DNA of 64,000 bases from Streptomyces sp. NRRL F-5727. Lineage in GTDB: Bacteria; Actinomycetota; Actinomycetes; Streptomycetales; Streptomycetaceae. The notes under the pieces were generated by a model that saw only the letters and a list, made by a program, of their open reading frames with translations, searched no databases and had not been told where the DNA came from. Position 1 is the stretch's first letter; each line of letters opens with the position of its first letter. Where the stretch lies: the NCBI RefSeq assembly GCF_000719555.1, contig NZ_JOGX01000025.1, forward strand, positions 1 through 64,000, written 5' to 3'. Below are positions 1 to 11,661 of this stretch, piece by piece. A program made the translations under genes and the position numbers.

Positions 1-2
1 CC

Positions 3-2201
3 CCCGCCCCCGGCGACCTCGCCCCGCTGCTCCCCGCCGACCCCTCCACCCTCGCCGGCTACCGGCTCCTCGGGCGGCTCGGCGCCGGCGGCATGGGCGT
101 CGTCTACCTGGGTCGTACGGACGCGGGCGAGCTGGCCGCCGTGAAGGTCACGCTCGCCGACCGGGCCGAGCGGCCCGACTTCCGCAGCCGCTTCCGGCGC
201 GAGGTCGAGGCGGCCCGGCGGGTCGCGTCCCCGTGGGCCGTGCCGGTCCTCGGCGCCGACCCCGACGCCCCCGAGCCGTGGCTCGCCACCGCCTTCGTCC
301 CCGGCCCGTCCCTCGGCGAGGCGATCGCCGCCCACGGCCCCCTGCCCGAACGGAGCCTCAGGATCCTCGGCGGCGCCGTCGCCCGCGCGCTCGCCGCCGT
401 GCACGCCGCCGGGCTCGTCCACCGGGACGTGAAGCCCGCCAACGTCCTGCTCGCCGTCGACGGGCCCCGGCTCATCGACTTCGGCATCGCCCGCGCCGCC
501 GACCCCGCCGACGAGACCGCGCTCACCGGCACCGACATGGTCGTCGGCACCCCCGGCTTCCTCGCGCCCGAACAGGCGGAGGCCCGTACCGGCGACGTCG
601 GGCCCGCCTCCGACGTCTTCTCCTTCGGCTGCCTCCTCGCCTACGCGGCCACCGGCCGCCCGCCCTTCGGCACCGGCGCCGTCGACGCCCTCATGTACCG
701 GACCGTGCACGACGAGCCCGACCTCGCCGGCGTACCGGCCGCACTGCTGCCGCTGCTGCGGGACTGCCTCGCCAAGGACCCCGCCGCCCGGCCCGCCGCC
801 GACGCGCTCGCCGCCCGGCTCGCCGAGGACACCCCCGGCGCGGCCGCCGACTGGCTGCCCGCGCCCGTCGTACGGACCATCGCCGAGCGCTCCGCCCGGA
901 TGCTCGCCCTCCCGGACATCGACCCGACCACCACCCCGGCCCCGGCGGCGCCCGCGGGCGGCGGCCGGCGCCGCTTCCTCCTGCTGGCCGGCGGCGCGGC
1001 CGTCGCCGCGGCCGGCGGTGCGGGCTGGCTGGCCCTCCGCGACGACGGGGGGAACGAGGGCACGGGCCCCCGGCCCGGTCCCGCACCGAAGGCCCGCAAG
1101 TGGACCATCGGCGTGCAGGCCGACCTCAGCGGCCCCGGCAAGACCGTCGGCCAGGCCCAGGAGCGGGGCGTCCGGCTCGCCGTCGACGCCTTCAACTCCC
1201 GCAAGGACAAGCCCTTCACGCTCGACGTGAAGGTCTCCGACGACCGCGGCGAGCCGTCGCGCGGGGCCGCCGCCGCCCGCGTCCTCACCTCCGACCCCGA
1301 CGTCCTCGGCATCATCGGCCCCAGCCACGACTACACCGGCTACGCCGCCCTCGCCGCCTACGACGAGGCCCGCCTCCCCGTCATCACCGTCTCCGCCGGC
1401 TACAACCTGCTCACCAACCCGGAGCTCGACCAGGGCGTGAGCATCATCCGGGCCTGCACCCGGCACAACTACGCGGCCCTCTACCTCGCCTACTACGTCC
1501 TGGCGAAGAGCCCCCGGCCCGTCACCCGGCCCGGCCTCCTCCAGGAACGCACCGACGACAACTACTCCTGGCAGTACACCGTCGGCGCCACCATCGGCTT
1601 CAAGGGGAGCGGGATCGTCACGCACCCCCGGGTGATCCCCGCCGGAGCCAAGCGCCTGGAGCGGGTCCTCGGCGAGATGGTGGACGCGGGCATCGACGCG
1701 TACTTCCACGCCGGTCTCGCCCCCAGCGCCGTCCGCGCCGCCAGGACCCTCGACAGGCTCGGCTTCACCGGCATGCGGATCACCGGACAGCACGTCTTCG
1801 GGACCGAGTTCCTGCAGGGCGCGGGCGCCGCCGCCGAGGGCTGGATCGTCGGCGCGCCCGTCGTCCCGCCCGGCAGCCGCAAGCAGGCCGCGGCCTTCGT
1901 CGCCGCCCACCGCGCCCGGTACGGCTCCGATCCCGCGTACTACACGGGCGAGGCGTACGACGTCACCCTGATGTTCGCCTCCGAGGTCGAGAAGGCGTAC
2001 AAGGGTGGGCGGCGCCCGGACCGCACCACCCTCGCCCCGCTCGTGCGGAAGGCCGCCTTCAAGGGCGTCATGGGGGAGTACGGCTTCGTCGAGGACGGCA
2101 ACCTCAGCGGCGTCGGCACCTACCTGTACACCGTCAGGGACGGCCGCTACGCACCGCTGGGCTGGGCCTCCAGCACCCCGCCCAAGGCCAAGGGGATGTG
2201 A
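3..2201 (+). CDS. Receptor Ser/Thr protein kinase with extracellular ligand-binding domain (5' partial)
   Basis: The frame is open to the left edge, so the true start lies outside the window; an internal ATG at 93 falls within the Gly-rich loop and is not the start. Visible features in order: P-loop GAGGMGVVYLG, catalytic HRDVKPAN, DFGIA, APEQ of the activation segment, a Pro/Ala linker, one membrane segment after an Arg triplet (about 297-317 counting from the ATG at 93), then about 370 residues resembling type I branched-chain amino-acid-binding proteins (opens KWTIGVQADLSGP). Kinase inside and sensor outside is inferred from this order. It is followed 3 nt later by a paralogous gene, so the two are probably co-transcribed. 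The ligand is unknown. Most Streptomyces receptor kinases carry PASTA or other sensors, so this fusion is less usual. Confidence 0.9.
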   Translation, partial: PAPGDLAPLLPADPSTLAGYRLLGRLGAGGMGVVYLGRTDAGELAAVKVTLADRAERPDFRSRFRREVEAARRVASPWAVPVLGADPDAPEPWLATAFVPGPSLGEAIAAHGPLPERSLRILGGAVARALAAVHAAGLVHRDVKPANVLLAVDGPRLIDFGIARAADPADETALTGTDMVVGTPGFLAPEQAEARTGDVGPASDVFSFGCLLAYAATGRPPFGTGAVDALMYRTVHDEPDLAGVPAALLPLLRDCLAKDPAARPAADALAARLAEDTPGAAADWLPAPVVRTIAERSARMLALPDIDPTTTPAPAAPAGGGRRRFLLLAGGAAVAAAGGAGWLALRDDGGNEGTGPRPGPAPKARKWTIGVQADLSGPGKTVGQAQERGVRLAVDAFNSRKDKPFTLDVKVSDDRGEPSRGAAAARVLTSDPDVLGIIGPSHDYTGYAALAAYDEARLPVITVSAGYNLLTNPELDQGVSIIRACTRHNYAALYLAYYVLAKSPRPVTRPGLLQERTDDNYSWQYTVGATIGFKGSGIVTHPRVIPAGAKRLERVLGEMVDAGIDAYFHAGLAPSAVRAARTLDRLGFTGMRITGQHVFGTEFLQGAGAAAEGWIVGAPVVPPGSRKQAAAFVAAHRARYGSDPAYYTGEAYDVTLMFASEVEKAYKGGRRPDRTTLAPLVRKAAFKGVMGEYGFVEDGNLSGVGTYLYTVRDGRYAPLGWASSTPPKAKGM

Positions 2202-2204
2202 CCG

Positions 2205-4424
2205 GTGCGCCCCCTGCACCGGTCCGACCCCTCCGCCGTCGCCGGCCACCGCCTCCTCGGCCGGCTCGGCGCCGGCGGCATGGGCGTCGTCTACCTGGCC
2301 CGCACCCCCGGCGGCGCGCTCGCCGCGGTCAAGGTGATCCGCGCCGAGCACGCCGCCGACCCCGCCTTCCGCGAGCGCTTCCGCCGCGAGGCCCGCACCG
2401 CCGAGCGGATCACCGGCCGCTGGACGGTCCGGGTGCTCGGCGCCGACCCGGAGGCCCGCGAGCCCTGGCTCGCCACCGAGTACGTGCCCGGGCCCTCCCT
2501 CGCCGAGACCCTCGCCCTGTACGGTCCGCTTTCCGAGCCGGCCGTACGGGCCCTCGGCGCCCGGCTCGCCGACGCCCTCGCCGGCCTCCACGCGGGCGGG
2601 CTCGTCCACCGGGACGTGAAGCCCGCCAACGTCCTGCTGGCCGTCGACGGGCCGCGGCTCATCGACTTCGGCATCGCCCGCGCCGCCGGGGCGACCGCCC
2701 TCACCGCCACCGACGCCATGATCGGCACGCCCGGCTACCTCGCCCCCGAACAGGCCCGGGCCGCCGGGGCGGGCGACGTCGGCCCGCCCGCCGACGTGTT
2801 CGCCCTCGGCTGCGTCCTCGCCTACGTCCTCACCGGCGAACGCCCCTTCGGCACCGGCACGGTGGCCGCCGTCGTCTACCGCACGGTCCACGAGGAGCCC
2901 GAACTCGGCGCCGTACCGGCCTCCTTGAAGCCCCTGCTGGCGGCCTGCCTCGCCAAGGACCCGGCCGCCCGGCCCACCGCCGAGGCCGTACGGGACGCGC
3001 TCGGCGGCACCGAGGGGCCCGTCGGGGAGCTGCTGCCGCCCGGCCTGCCCGCCCTGATCGCCGAACGCTCCGCCCGCGTCCTCGACCTGCCCGTCCCCGA
3101 ACCGACCGCCGTCGTGCCCGCGCCGCCCCCGCGCGGGCCGTCCCGGCGGGCCCTGCTGGCCGGCGGCTCGGCCGCCCTCGTCGTCGCCGCGGGCGCCCTC
3201 GCCGCCCGCCTCGGCGGCCTGATCGGCGGCGGCACCGGCAGCGGCACGGACGGCGGCGTGCAGGGCGGCACGAGCGCCACGGCCGGGAACCTCCCCACGT
3301 ACACGATCGGCGTCCAGACCGACCTCAGCGGCCCCCGGAAGGCCGACGGCCGCGCCCAGGAGCGGGGCGTCCGGCTCGCCGTCGAGCGGTTCAACGCCCG
3401 CCCCGACCGCGCCTTCGACCTCGCCGTGAAGGTCCACGACGACGCCGGCGACCCGGCCCGCGCCGCCCGGACCGCCGCCGCCGTCGGGAAGGACCGCGCC
3501 GTCCTGGCCGTCATCGGGCCGACCTCGCCCCAGGTCGTCGCGGCCGCCGCCGAGACCTACCAGAGCAACTCCCTGGTGTACGCGAGCGTGGCGACCGGCG
3601 TCGACTTCACGGTGATGCCCGATCTCATCGGCGAGCCCTCCTACTTCGAGATGCGCACCCCGGTCGAGATCCTCCAGCTCGGCTTCTCCACCGTCACCAT
3701 CTCGCGCAAGCTGCGCAGGGTCGCGGTCGTGGAGGACGCCGCCGCGGGCAACATCGCCTGGGTCATGGGCAGCCACATGAAGGGCAGTCTCACCGGGGTC
3801 GGCAGCACCGTGACCCGCCATCAGGTCGACGCCGGGACCGACGACTTCGGCCCGGCGGCGCGCGCCGTCAAGGCGGCGGGGGCCGAGGCCGTCCTCTACG
3901 CGGGCCTGTCACCCGTGCGCGCCGCCCGGTGCGCCCGCGCCCTGGCGGCGGCGGGCTTCACCGGCGTCTGCGGCGCCGTCGAGAGCGCCCTCGAACCGGA
4001 CTTCCTGAGCGGCGCCGGCCCCGCCGCCGAGGGCTGGTACTTCGGGACCTCGTACGTCGATCCGGCCACGCGCGCGACGCCGTCCGCGAAGGAGTTCACC
4101 GCCGCCTACCGGGCGCGCTGGGGGACGGCCGCCGCGGATCCCGTCGAGCGGTACGCGGCGGAGGCGTACGACGTCACCCTCGCGATCGCGGAGACGATGC
4201 GGGGAGTGAGGGCGAACGGGCTCGCCGTGGAGCGGGGCGCGCTCACCCGCCGGCTGCGGGAGCTCACGTACGAGGGGGTGACGAAGAAGTACGGCTTCGA
4301 CACCTCGAACGGCTTCCTCTTCCGGCACCAGGTGTACGTCCACCGCGTCGAGGCGGGGAGGGTCCGCTGCCTCGGCCACTACGAGGAGGTCGCCGAGCAG
4401 GAGAAACGGACGAGGGCGTCCTGA
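2205..4424 (+). CDS. Receptor Ser/Thr protein kinase with extracellular ligand-binding domain
   Basis: A 739-residue paralogue of the preceding gene. Kinase landmarks: GAGGMGVVYLAR near 22-33, ATP-binding Lys43, HRD 135-137, DFG 154-156 and an APEQ segment. A Pro-rich linker leads to one hydrophobic span at about 315-337, then a periplasmic-binding-protein-like domain that opens YTIGVQTDLSGP. The GTG start sits 3 nt after the upstream stop. The two genes share kinase and sensor architecture, so they look like a tandem duplication whose sensor halves have diverged. The stop codon lies in the loop of a long hairpin shared with the convergent korB. Substrates and ligand are not predictable from sequence. 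Confidence 0.92.
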   Translation: MRPLHRSDPSAVAGHRLLGRLGAGGMGVVYLARTPGGALAAVKVIRAEHAADPAFRERFRREARTAERITGRWTVRVLGADPEAREPWLATEYVPGPSLAETLALYGPLSEPAVRALGARLADALAGLHAGGLVHRDVKPANVLLAVDGPRLIDFGIARAAGATALTATDAMIGTPGYLAPEQARAAGAGDVGPPADVFALGCVLAYVLTGERPFGTGTVAAVVYRTVHEEPELGAVPASLKPLLAACLAKDPAARPTAEAVRDALGGTEGPVGELLPPGLPALIAERSARVLDLPVPEPTAVVPAPPPRGPSRRALLAGGSAALVVAAGALAARLGGLIGGGTGSGTDGGVQGGTSATAGNLPTYTIGVQTDLSGPRKADGRAQERGVRLAVERFNARPDRAFDLAVKVHDDAGDPARAARTAAAVGKDRAVLAVIGPTSPQVVAAAAETYQSNSLVYASVATGVDFTVMPDLIGEPSYFEMRTPVEILQLGFSTVTISRKLRRVAVVEDAAAGNIAWVMGSHMKGSLTGVGSTVTRHQVDAGTDDFGPAARAVKAAGAEAVLYAGLSPVRAARCARALAAAGFTGVCGAVESALEPDFLSGAGPAAEGWYFGTSYVDPATRATPSAKEFTAAYRARWGTAAADPVERYAAEAYDVTLAIAETMRGVRANGLAVERGALTRRLRELTYEGVTKKYGFDTSNGFLFRHQVYVHRVEAGRVRCLGHYEEVAEQEKRTRAS

Positions 4425-4449
4425 CCCGGAGGCCGGGACGCCCTCGTCC
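4408..4449. terminator. Bidirectional terminator hairpin between converging genes
   Basis: A perfect 14-bp inverted repeat (GGACGAGGGCGTCC at 4408-4421 and its complement at 4436-4449) encloses a 14-nt loop that contains the TGA of the kinase gene. It lies between that gene and the end of korB on the other strand, so it can serve both directions. Confidence 0.75.
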
Positions 4450-4465
4450 GTGGTGGGCCGGCGCG

Positions 4466-7448
<2,983 letters not shown>

Positions 7449-7754
7449 TTACTGGACCTCCCTAGCGGCAAGCGGGACTCTTCGCCCACCCTACGACTGC
7501 GGGGTGGGCGGTCCCGGGGATTCTCACATGATGGGCCTCTGCCTGAGATGCCCATGTGTCCTGCGTTGTCCCGTTCTGCGCCTACCCGGATTGCTCCGGA
7601 AGGTGGCATTCCGACTCGTTCTTCCGTCCTAGGACCTCCAGGTCCGGAAGCGGTCGTATCTGACAGAGTGTCAGAAGATCAAGGCTGCGGGCAGGCCCGT
7701 CCCCGGCCCGGCGAGGCCCCGGCGAGGGCCCGACCAGGCCCGACGCCGGCCCGC
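7449..7754. promoter_or_regulatory. korA upstream region with inverted repeat
   Basis: This 306-nt gap has no convincing gene. The perfect 7-bp inverted repeat TCTGACA-GAG-TGTCAGA at 7659-7675 looks like a dimeric repressor operator, and CCTAGGACCTCCAGGTCC nearby is partly symmetric. As the korAB promoter should lie here, reading leftward, an operator role is plausible. The regulator is unknown. Confidence 0.4.
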
Positions 7755-8456
7755 TCAGGACCTGAGGTACGTCAGCACCGCCAGGACCCGGCGGTGGTCG
7801 CCCTCGCTCGGCGACAGGCCCAGCTTCAGGAAGATGTTCCCGATGTGCTTCTCCACCGCGCCGTCGCTCACCACCAGCTGCTTCGCGATCGCCGAGTTCG
7901 TCCGGCCCTCGGCCATCAGACCCAGGACCTCCCGCTCGCGCGGCGTCAGATGCGCCAGCACGTCCTGCTGCCGGCTCCGCCCCAGCAGCTGCTGCACGAC
8001 CTCCGGGTCCAGGGCCGTACCCCCCTCGGCCACCCGCACCACGGCCTCGGTGAACTCGCGCACCTCCGCGACCCGGTCCTTCAGCAGATAGCCCACACCC
8101 CGCGTCGAACCGGCCAGCAGTTCGGTGGCGTACTGCTCCTCCACGTACTGCGACAGCACCAGCACCCCGAGGTCCGGATACTCCGCGCGCAGCCGCACCG
8201 CCGCCCGTACCCCCTCGTCCGTGTGGGTCGGCGGCATCCGTACGTCGGCCACCACCACGTCCGGCAGCGCGCCCGCGTCCGCCAGCTCCGCCACCGTCTT
8301 CACCAGCGCGTCGCCGTCCCCGACCCCCGCGACGACCTCGTGGCCCCGGTCCGTCAGCAGGCGGGTCAGTCCCTCGCGCAACAACACCGAGTCCTCGGCG
8401 ATCACCACGCGCACCCGGCCCGCCACCTCACCCACACCCACGCCCGCTGCCCCCAT
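7755..8456 (-). CDS. NarL/FixJ-family response regulator
   Basis: 233 residues with an N-terminal receiver domain (RVVIAEDSVLLREGL, acidic pair E21/D22, phospho-acceptor Asp71 in VVVADVRMPP) and a C-terminal LuxR-type HTH (LTPREREVLGLMAEG, then a recognition helix region ending EKHIGNIFLKLGL). The ATG at 8456 is chosen because an AGGGGA precedes it and the receiver fold begins about 15 residues later; the longer frame to 8648 adds a Pro/Arg-rich stretch that looks non-coding. The two sensor kinases on the same strand are of the HisKA_3 type that normally pairs with NarL-type regulators, so it is their likely partner. Confidence 0.9.
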   Translation of the reverse strand: MGAAGVGVGEVAGRVRVVIAEDSVLLREGLTRLLTDRGHEVVAGVGDGDALVKTVAELADAGALPDVVVADVRMPPTHTDEGVRAAVRLRAEYPDLGVLVLSQYVEEQYATELLAGSTRGVGYLLKDRVAEVREFTEAVVRVAEGGTALDPEVVQQLLGRSRQQDVLAHLTPREREVLGLMAEGRTNSAIAKQLVVSDGAVEKHIGNIFLKLGLSPSEGDHRRVLAVLTYLRS

Positions 8457-8495
8457 GTCCCCTGTCTCGGCTCCGTGCGACCCGGTCGGCGTCGC

Positions 8496-8840
8496 GTGAT
8501 CAGCATCGCAGGAAAGGCCCCGCGAAGGGGGACGCCGGAAAGAAACATCAAGGGACCAGCCAGGGCCCCGGGGCTGCTCGCCGTCCTGTCGGTGCTGGTC
8601 CTCGTCGGGCTCCCGACGGTGTTCGCCACCCCGGGGGACACGGCCCATGTGATCGTCGCCGTGCCGGGGTGGGCCACGATCCTGCTGGTACTGCTCCAGC
8701 TCGTCGCCGCCGTGGTCGCGTCCTGGCCGGCCCGGCCCGCCTGGGCGGCGGTCCCCGTGACCCTGCTGGCCGCCGCCACCCTCGTCACGGAGCGCCCACG
8801 CCGGCGGTGGCTGGTCTCCACGGACCGACTCGCCCGCTGA
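8496..8840 (+). CDS. Small hypothetical membrane protein
   Basis: A 114-residue frame with a basic N-terminus (KAPRRGTPER) and three hydrophobic stretches (GLLAVLSVLVLVGL; ILLVLLQLVAAVVA; AVPVTLLAAATLV), ending in RPRRRWLVS. Codon third positions are GC-rich. The GTG start is the least certain part, as no clear ribosome-binding site precedes it. It is divergent from the response regulator with only 39 nt between starts. Function not recognised. It could be part of the signalling cluster or simply lie within it. Confidence 0.5.
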   Translation: MISIAGKAPRRGTPERNIKGPARAPGLLAVLSVLVLVGLPTVFATPGDTAHVIVAVPGWATILLVLLQLVAAVVASWPARPAWAAVPVTLLAAATLVTERPRRRWLVSTDRLAR

Positions 8841-8858
8841 CCGGCGCAGGAAAGTACG

Positions 8859-8944
8859 TCGGAAACGGCGCCGGAAGCATCGGAAACGGCGCCGGAAGCA
8901 TCGGAAACGGCGCCGGAAGCAGCGTCGGAGACGGCGCCGGAACA
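8859..8944. repeat. Tandem 21-bp repeats copying a terminator arm
   Basis: Three perfect 21-bp copies (8859-8879, 8880-8900, 8901-8921) centred on GGAAACGGCGCCGGAAGCA, then degenerate copies from 8925. The unit contains the arm of the hairpin at 8952-8992, so the array could offer alternative partners for the right arm. Confidence 0.85.
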
Positions 8945-8951
8945 GCGCGGG

Positions 8952-8992
8952 AAACGGCGCCGGAGGCCCGTGAAGGGCCCCCGGCGCCGTTT
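8952..8992. terminator. Hairpin terminator after the sensor kinase gene
   Basis: AAACGGCGCCGG at 8952-8963 pairs with CCGGCGCCGTTT at 8981-8992, extended by GGCC/GGGCC pairing inside. On the minus strand it begins within 10 nt of the kinase stop codon. Confidence 0.7.
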
Positions 8993-8999
8993 GCGCGCG

Positions 9000-10286
9000 T
9001 CAGGCGCGCCAGGGCAGCTCCGCCGTCACCGTCGTCGGACCGCCCTCCGGCGAGTCCACCGCCAGCACGCCGTCCACCGACCGCAGCCGCTCCGCCAGCC
9101 CCGCGAGACCGCCGCCGCGCGCCGGGTCCGCGCCGCCCGCGCCGTCGTCCCGCACCTGGAGCATCAGCCGCTCCTCCGACCGCCACACGTCCACCGAGGC
9201 CCGCCGCGCCCCGGAGTGCCGCTCCACGTTCCGCAGCAGCTCCGAGACCGTGAAGTAGGCCAGGCCCTCGATCGCCGGCACCGGCCGCCCCGGCAGCTCC
9301 ACCGTCACCGACACCGGCACCGGGCAGCGCGCCGCCACCGCCGACAGCGCCGCGTCCAGGCCCCGGTCGGTCAGCACCGCCGGGTGGATGCCCCGCGCCA
9401 GGTCCCGCAGCTCCTTCAGCGCCAGCTTCACCTCGCCGTGCGCCTCGTCCACCAGCACCGCCGCCGCCTCCGGGTCCCGGGACAGCGTCTCCTTCGCCAT
9501 CCCCAGGTCCAGCGCCAGCGACGCCAGCCGCGCCTGCGGCCCGTCGTGCAGGTCCCGCTCGATCCGCCGCAGGTCCGCCGCCGCCGTGTCCACGGCCGCG
9601 CCCCGGTCCGACTCCAGCTCCGTCACCCGCTCCGCCAGCCGCCCCCGGCCCAGCAGCCCCGCCGCCAGGACCCGGTCCACCGCCGTCAGCCCCCGCAGCA
9701 GCGGCGGCCACGCCAGCACCACGAGCAGCCCGACCGCGAAGGCGACGCCGACCTCGAAGGGCGAGTCGACGTACAGGGCGCGGTGCTCGTCCCCGTACAG
9801 CTGGATCCCGTCCTGGCTCAGGTACGCCGGGAAGACCCACCGCCACAGCGGATACGTGAACAGGCCCCAGCCGAGCGAGAAGACCGTCACCGACACGGTG
9901 AACGAGAACACCGCCCACGGGAAGTGCACCAGCGCGTACAGCAGGTGCCGCCACGAGGCCCCGCTCCGCAGCATCGCCGCCATCCACGAGAACGGCCCGC
10001 CGGTCCGCCCGCGCACCGGCTCCGGCGCCGGCACGTCCGCCCCGAGCAGCCCCCGCACCCGGGCCCGCTCCACCGCCCCGAACGCCCGGCACGCGACCAG
10101 CGACGCCGCCAGCACCGGGACCCCCAGGAAGGTGATCAGCAGCCCGGCGCCCGCCGCGGTCAGCGAGACCGCCAGCGAGAACGCCACCACGCTCAGCGGC
10201 AGCCCGACCAGGGTGAACAGGAAGGCCCGCCAGGTCCGCCCCTGGAAGGGGGCCCGAAGGGCGGAGGGAACGAGCGGCGAGGCCAT
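9000..10286 (-). CDS. Two-component sensor histidine kinase (HisKA_3 type)
   Basis: 428 residues. The N-terminal half has several membrane segments in the pattern of actinobacterial sensor domains (about 20-60, 112-145 and 178-198). The dimerisation/phospho-acceptor segment RIERDLHDGPQARL places the His at about 247. The C-terminal ATPase domain has an N-box (LLRNVERHSGARR), VRDDGAGG and GGGLAGLAERL. The ATG at 10286 has GAAGGA upstream; a longer frame to 10433 begins in Pro-rich sequence and is not favoured. It is a close paralogue of the next upstream gene on the same strand, especially from the TAAADLRRIERDLHDG segment on. It probably signals to the NarL-type regulator 0.5 kb downstream. 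Confidence 0.92.
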   Translation of the reverse strand: MASPLVPSALRAPFQGRTWRAFLFTLVGLPLSVVAFSLAVSLTAAGAGLLITFLGVPVLAASLVACRAFGAVERARVRGLLGADVPAPEPVRGRTGGPFSWMAAMLRSGASWRHLLYALVHFPWAVFSFTVSVTVFSLGWGLFTYPLWRWVFPAYLSQDGIQLYGDEHRALYVDSPFEVGVAFAVGLLVVLAWPPLLRGLTAVDRVLAAGLLGRGRLAERVTELESDRGAAVDTAAADLRRIERDLHDGPQARLASLALDLGMAKETLSRDPEAAAVLVDEAHGEVKLALKELRDLARGIHPAVLTDRGLDAALSAVAARCPVPVSVTVELPGRPVPAIEGLAYFTVSELLRNVERHSGARRASVDVWRSEERLMLQVRDDGAGGADPARGGGLAGLAERLRSVDGVLAVDSPEGGPTTVTAELPWRA

Positions 10287-10374
10287 CAGGACGTCCTTCA
10301 CTGGGAGGAGGGGAAGGGGAGCGGGAGAGAGAGGGGGAACGGTGAGATCGGTGAGTACGACTCCAGGCTTCCGT

Positions 10375-10440
10375 CCGGCACCCCCTCCGCACCATGAGGC
10401 GGGTCGGCGTCTCGCCAGGGGGGATAACCCCACCCCCCGG
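10375..10440. promoter_or_regulatory. Conserved upstream element, copy 1
   Basis: Sequence upstream of the second kinase gene matches that upstream of the first (11662-11718): a CCCCCTCCG block, ACCATG, then a symmetric GGGGATAACCCC core. Shared position relative to two paralogous kinase genes suggests a duplicated promoter or operator, perhaps for the linked response regulator. Confidence 0.5.
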
Positions 10441-10454
10441 GAGGGCGCGCGGGA

Positions 10455-11639
10455 TCAGCCCCGGCGCGCCCGCCAGGGCAGCTCCGCCGTCACCGTCGTC
10501 GGACCGCCCTCGGGCGACTCCACCACCAGCACGCCGTCCACCGCGCCCAGCCGCTCCGCGAGCCCGGCCAGACCCGTGCCGCCGCCGTCGAGCCGGGCGC
10601 CGCCGACACCGTCGTCCCGCACCTGGAGCAGCAGCCGGTCCTTCGCCCGCCACACCTCCACCGAGGCCGTCCGGGCCCGGGCGTGCTTGGACACGTTCTG
10701 CAGCAGCTCCGAGACCGTGAAGTAGGCGATCCCCTCGATCGCCTCCGCGGGCCGCTCGTCCAGATCGACGGCCACCGTCGCCGGCACCGTGCACCGCCCG
10801 GCCAGCGACGACAGCGCCGCCCCCAGACCCCGGTCGGTCAGCACCGCCGGGTGGATGCCCCGCGCCAGGTCCCGCAGCTCCTGCAGGGCCAGCTTCACCT
10901 CGCCGTGCGCCTCCGCGACCATCGCCGCCGCCGCGTCCGGATCCTCGTGCAGCTTCTCCTTCGCCAGGCCCAGCCCCATCGCCAGCGCCACCAGCCGCGC
11001 CTGCGCGCCGTCGTGCAGGTCCCGCTCGATCCGCCGCAGGTCCGCCGCCGCCGTGTCCACCACCACGCCCCGGTCCGACTCCAGCTCGGCGATCCGCCGC
11101 TCCAGCTCGTCCGACGGCGAGAGCAGCCCCCGCACCATGCCCCGGTCCGCCGCCGCCAGGCCGCGCGCGATGAACGGCAGCACCGGCCACAGCGCCACCA
11201 GCGACACCAGGGTGACGGAGAAGGTGACGACGCCCCACGGCAGCCGGATCAGCCCGTACAGCTGGGTCCGCCACGCCACCGGGTCCTTCAGCCGCGTCCA
11301 CAGCCACGGCAGCGCGCCGCCGGCCGGCGGCAGCGGCGACGGCTCGGCCACCTCCACGTCCAGCAGCCCCCGGGCCCGCGCCCGCTCCGACCGCCCGATC
11401 CCGCGCGCCCCCGCCAGGCCCGCCGCCAGCAGCGGCAGACCGATCACGGTGACCGACAGGGCGATGCCGACGAGCACGGAGGTGACGGCGTAGACGAAGC
11501 CCACGAGGGCGGCGGGCAGGTTCAGGAGGAGGAAGGAGATCTCCCTCCAGGTCTCCTTCCCGTACGCGGTCCGCCGCCGCGCGGGCGGGTCTCCGGCCGC
11601 GACGGCGGAGGAGGAAGGGCTCGGGTGATCAGCGGTCAT
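10455..11639 (-). CDS. Two-component sensor histidine kinase (HisKA_3 type), paralogue
   Basis: 394 residues with the same plan as its neighbour: membrane segments near 35-75 and 128-160, phospho-acceptor His209 in RIERDLHDGAQARL, N-box LLQNVSKHARARTA, VRDDGVGG and a GTGLAGLAERLG box, ending with the nearly identical SPEGGPTTVTAELPWRA. ATG start. The N-terminal tail is longer and Ser/Pro-rich. It is divergent from the nuo operon. Tandem duplication with the gene at 9000-10286 is the simplest explanation. Two kinases with one linked regulator imply either signal integration or a missing second partner. Confidence 0.93.
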   Translation of the reverse strand: MTADHPSPSSSAVAAGDPPARRRTAYGKETWREISFLLLNLPAALVGFVYAVTSVLVGIALSVTVIGLPLLAAGLAGARGIGRSERARARGLLDVEVAEPSPLPPAGGALPWLWTRLKDPVAWRTQLYGLIRLPWGVVTFSVTLVSLVALWPVLPFIARGLAAADRGMVRGLLSPSDELERRIAELESDRGVVVDTAAADLRRIERDLHDGAQARLVALAMGLGLAKEKLHEDPDAAAAMVAEAHGEVKLALQELRDLARGIHPAVLTDRGLGAALSSLAGRCTVPATVAVDLDERPAEAIEGIAYFTVSELLQNVSKHARARTASVEVWRAKDRLLLQVRDDGVGGARLDGGGTGLAGLAERLGAVDGVLVVESPEGGPTTVTAELPWRARRG

Positions 11640-11661
11640 GCCCCCAGCCTGCCGTCCCCCG

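Noticed and set aside
8859..8944. Possible CRISPR array
   Set aside because: Direct repeats are adjacent without spacers and derive from a terminator arm; no cas genes.
8785..11307. Long minus-strand frame over the sensor kinases
   Set aside because: Gly/Ala/Arg-rich frame in another register of the real kinase genes.
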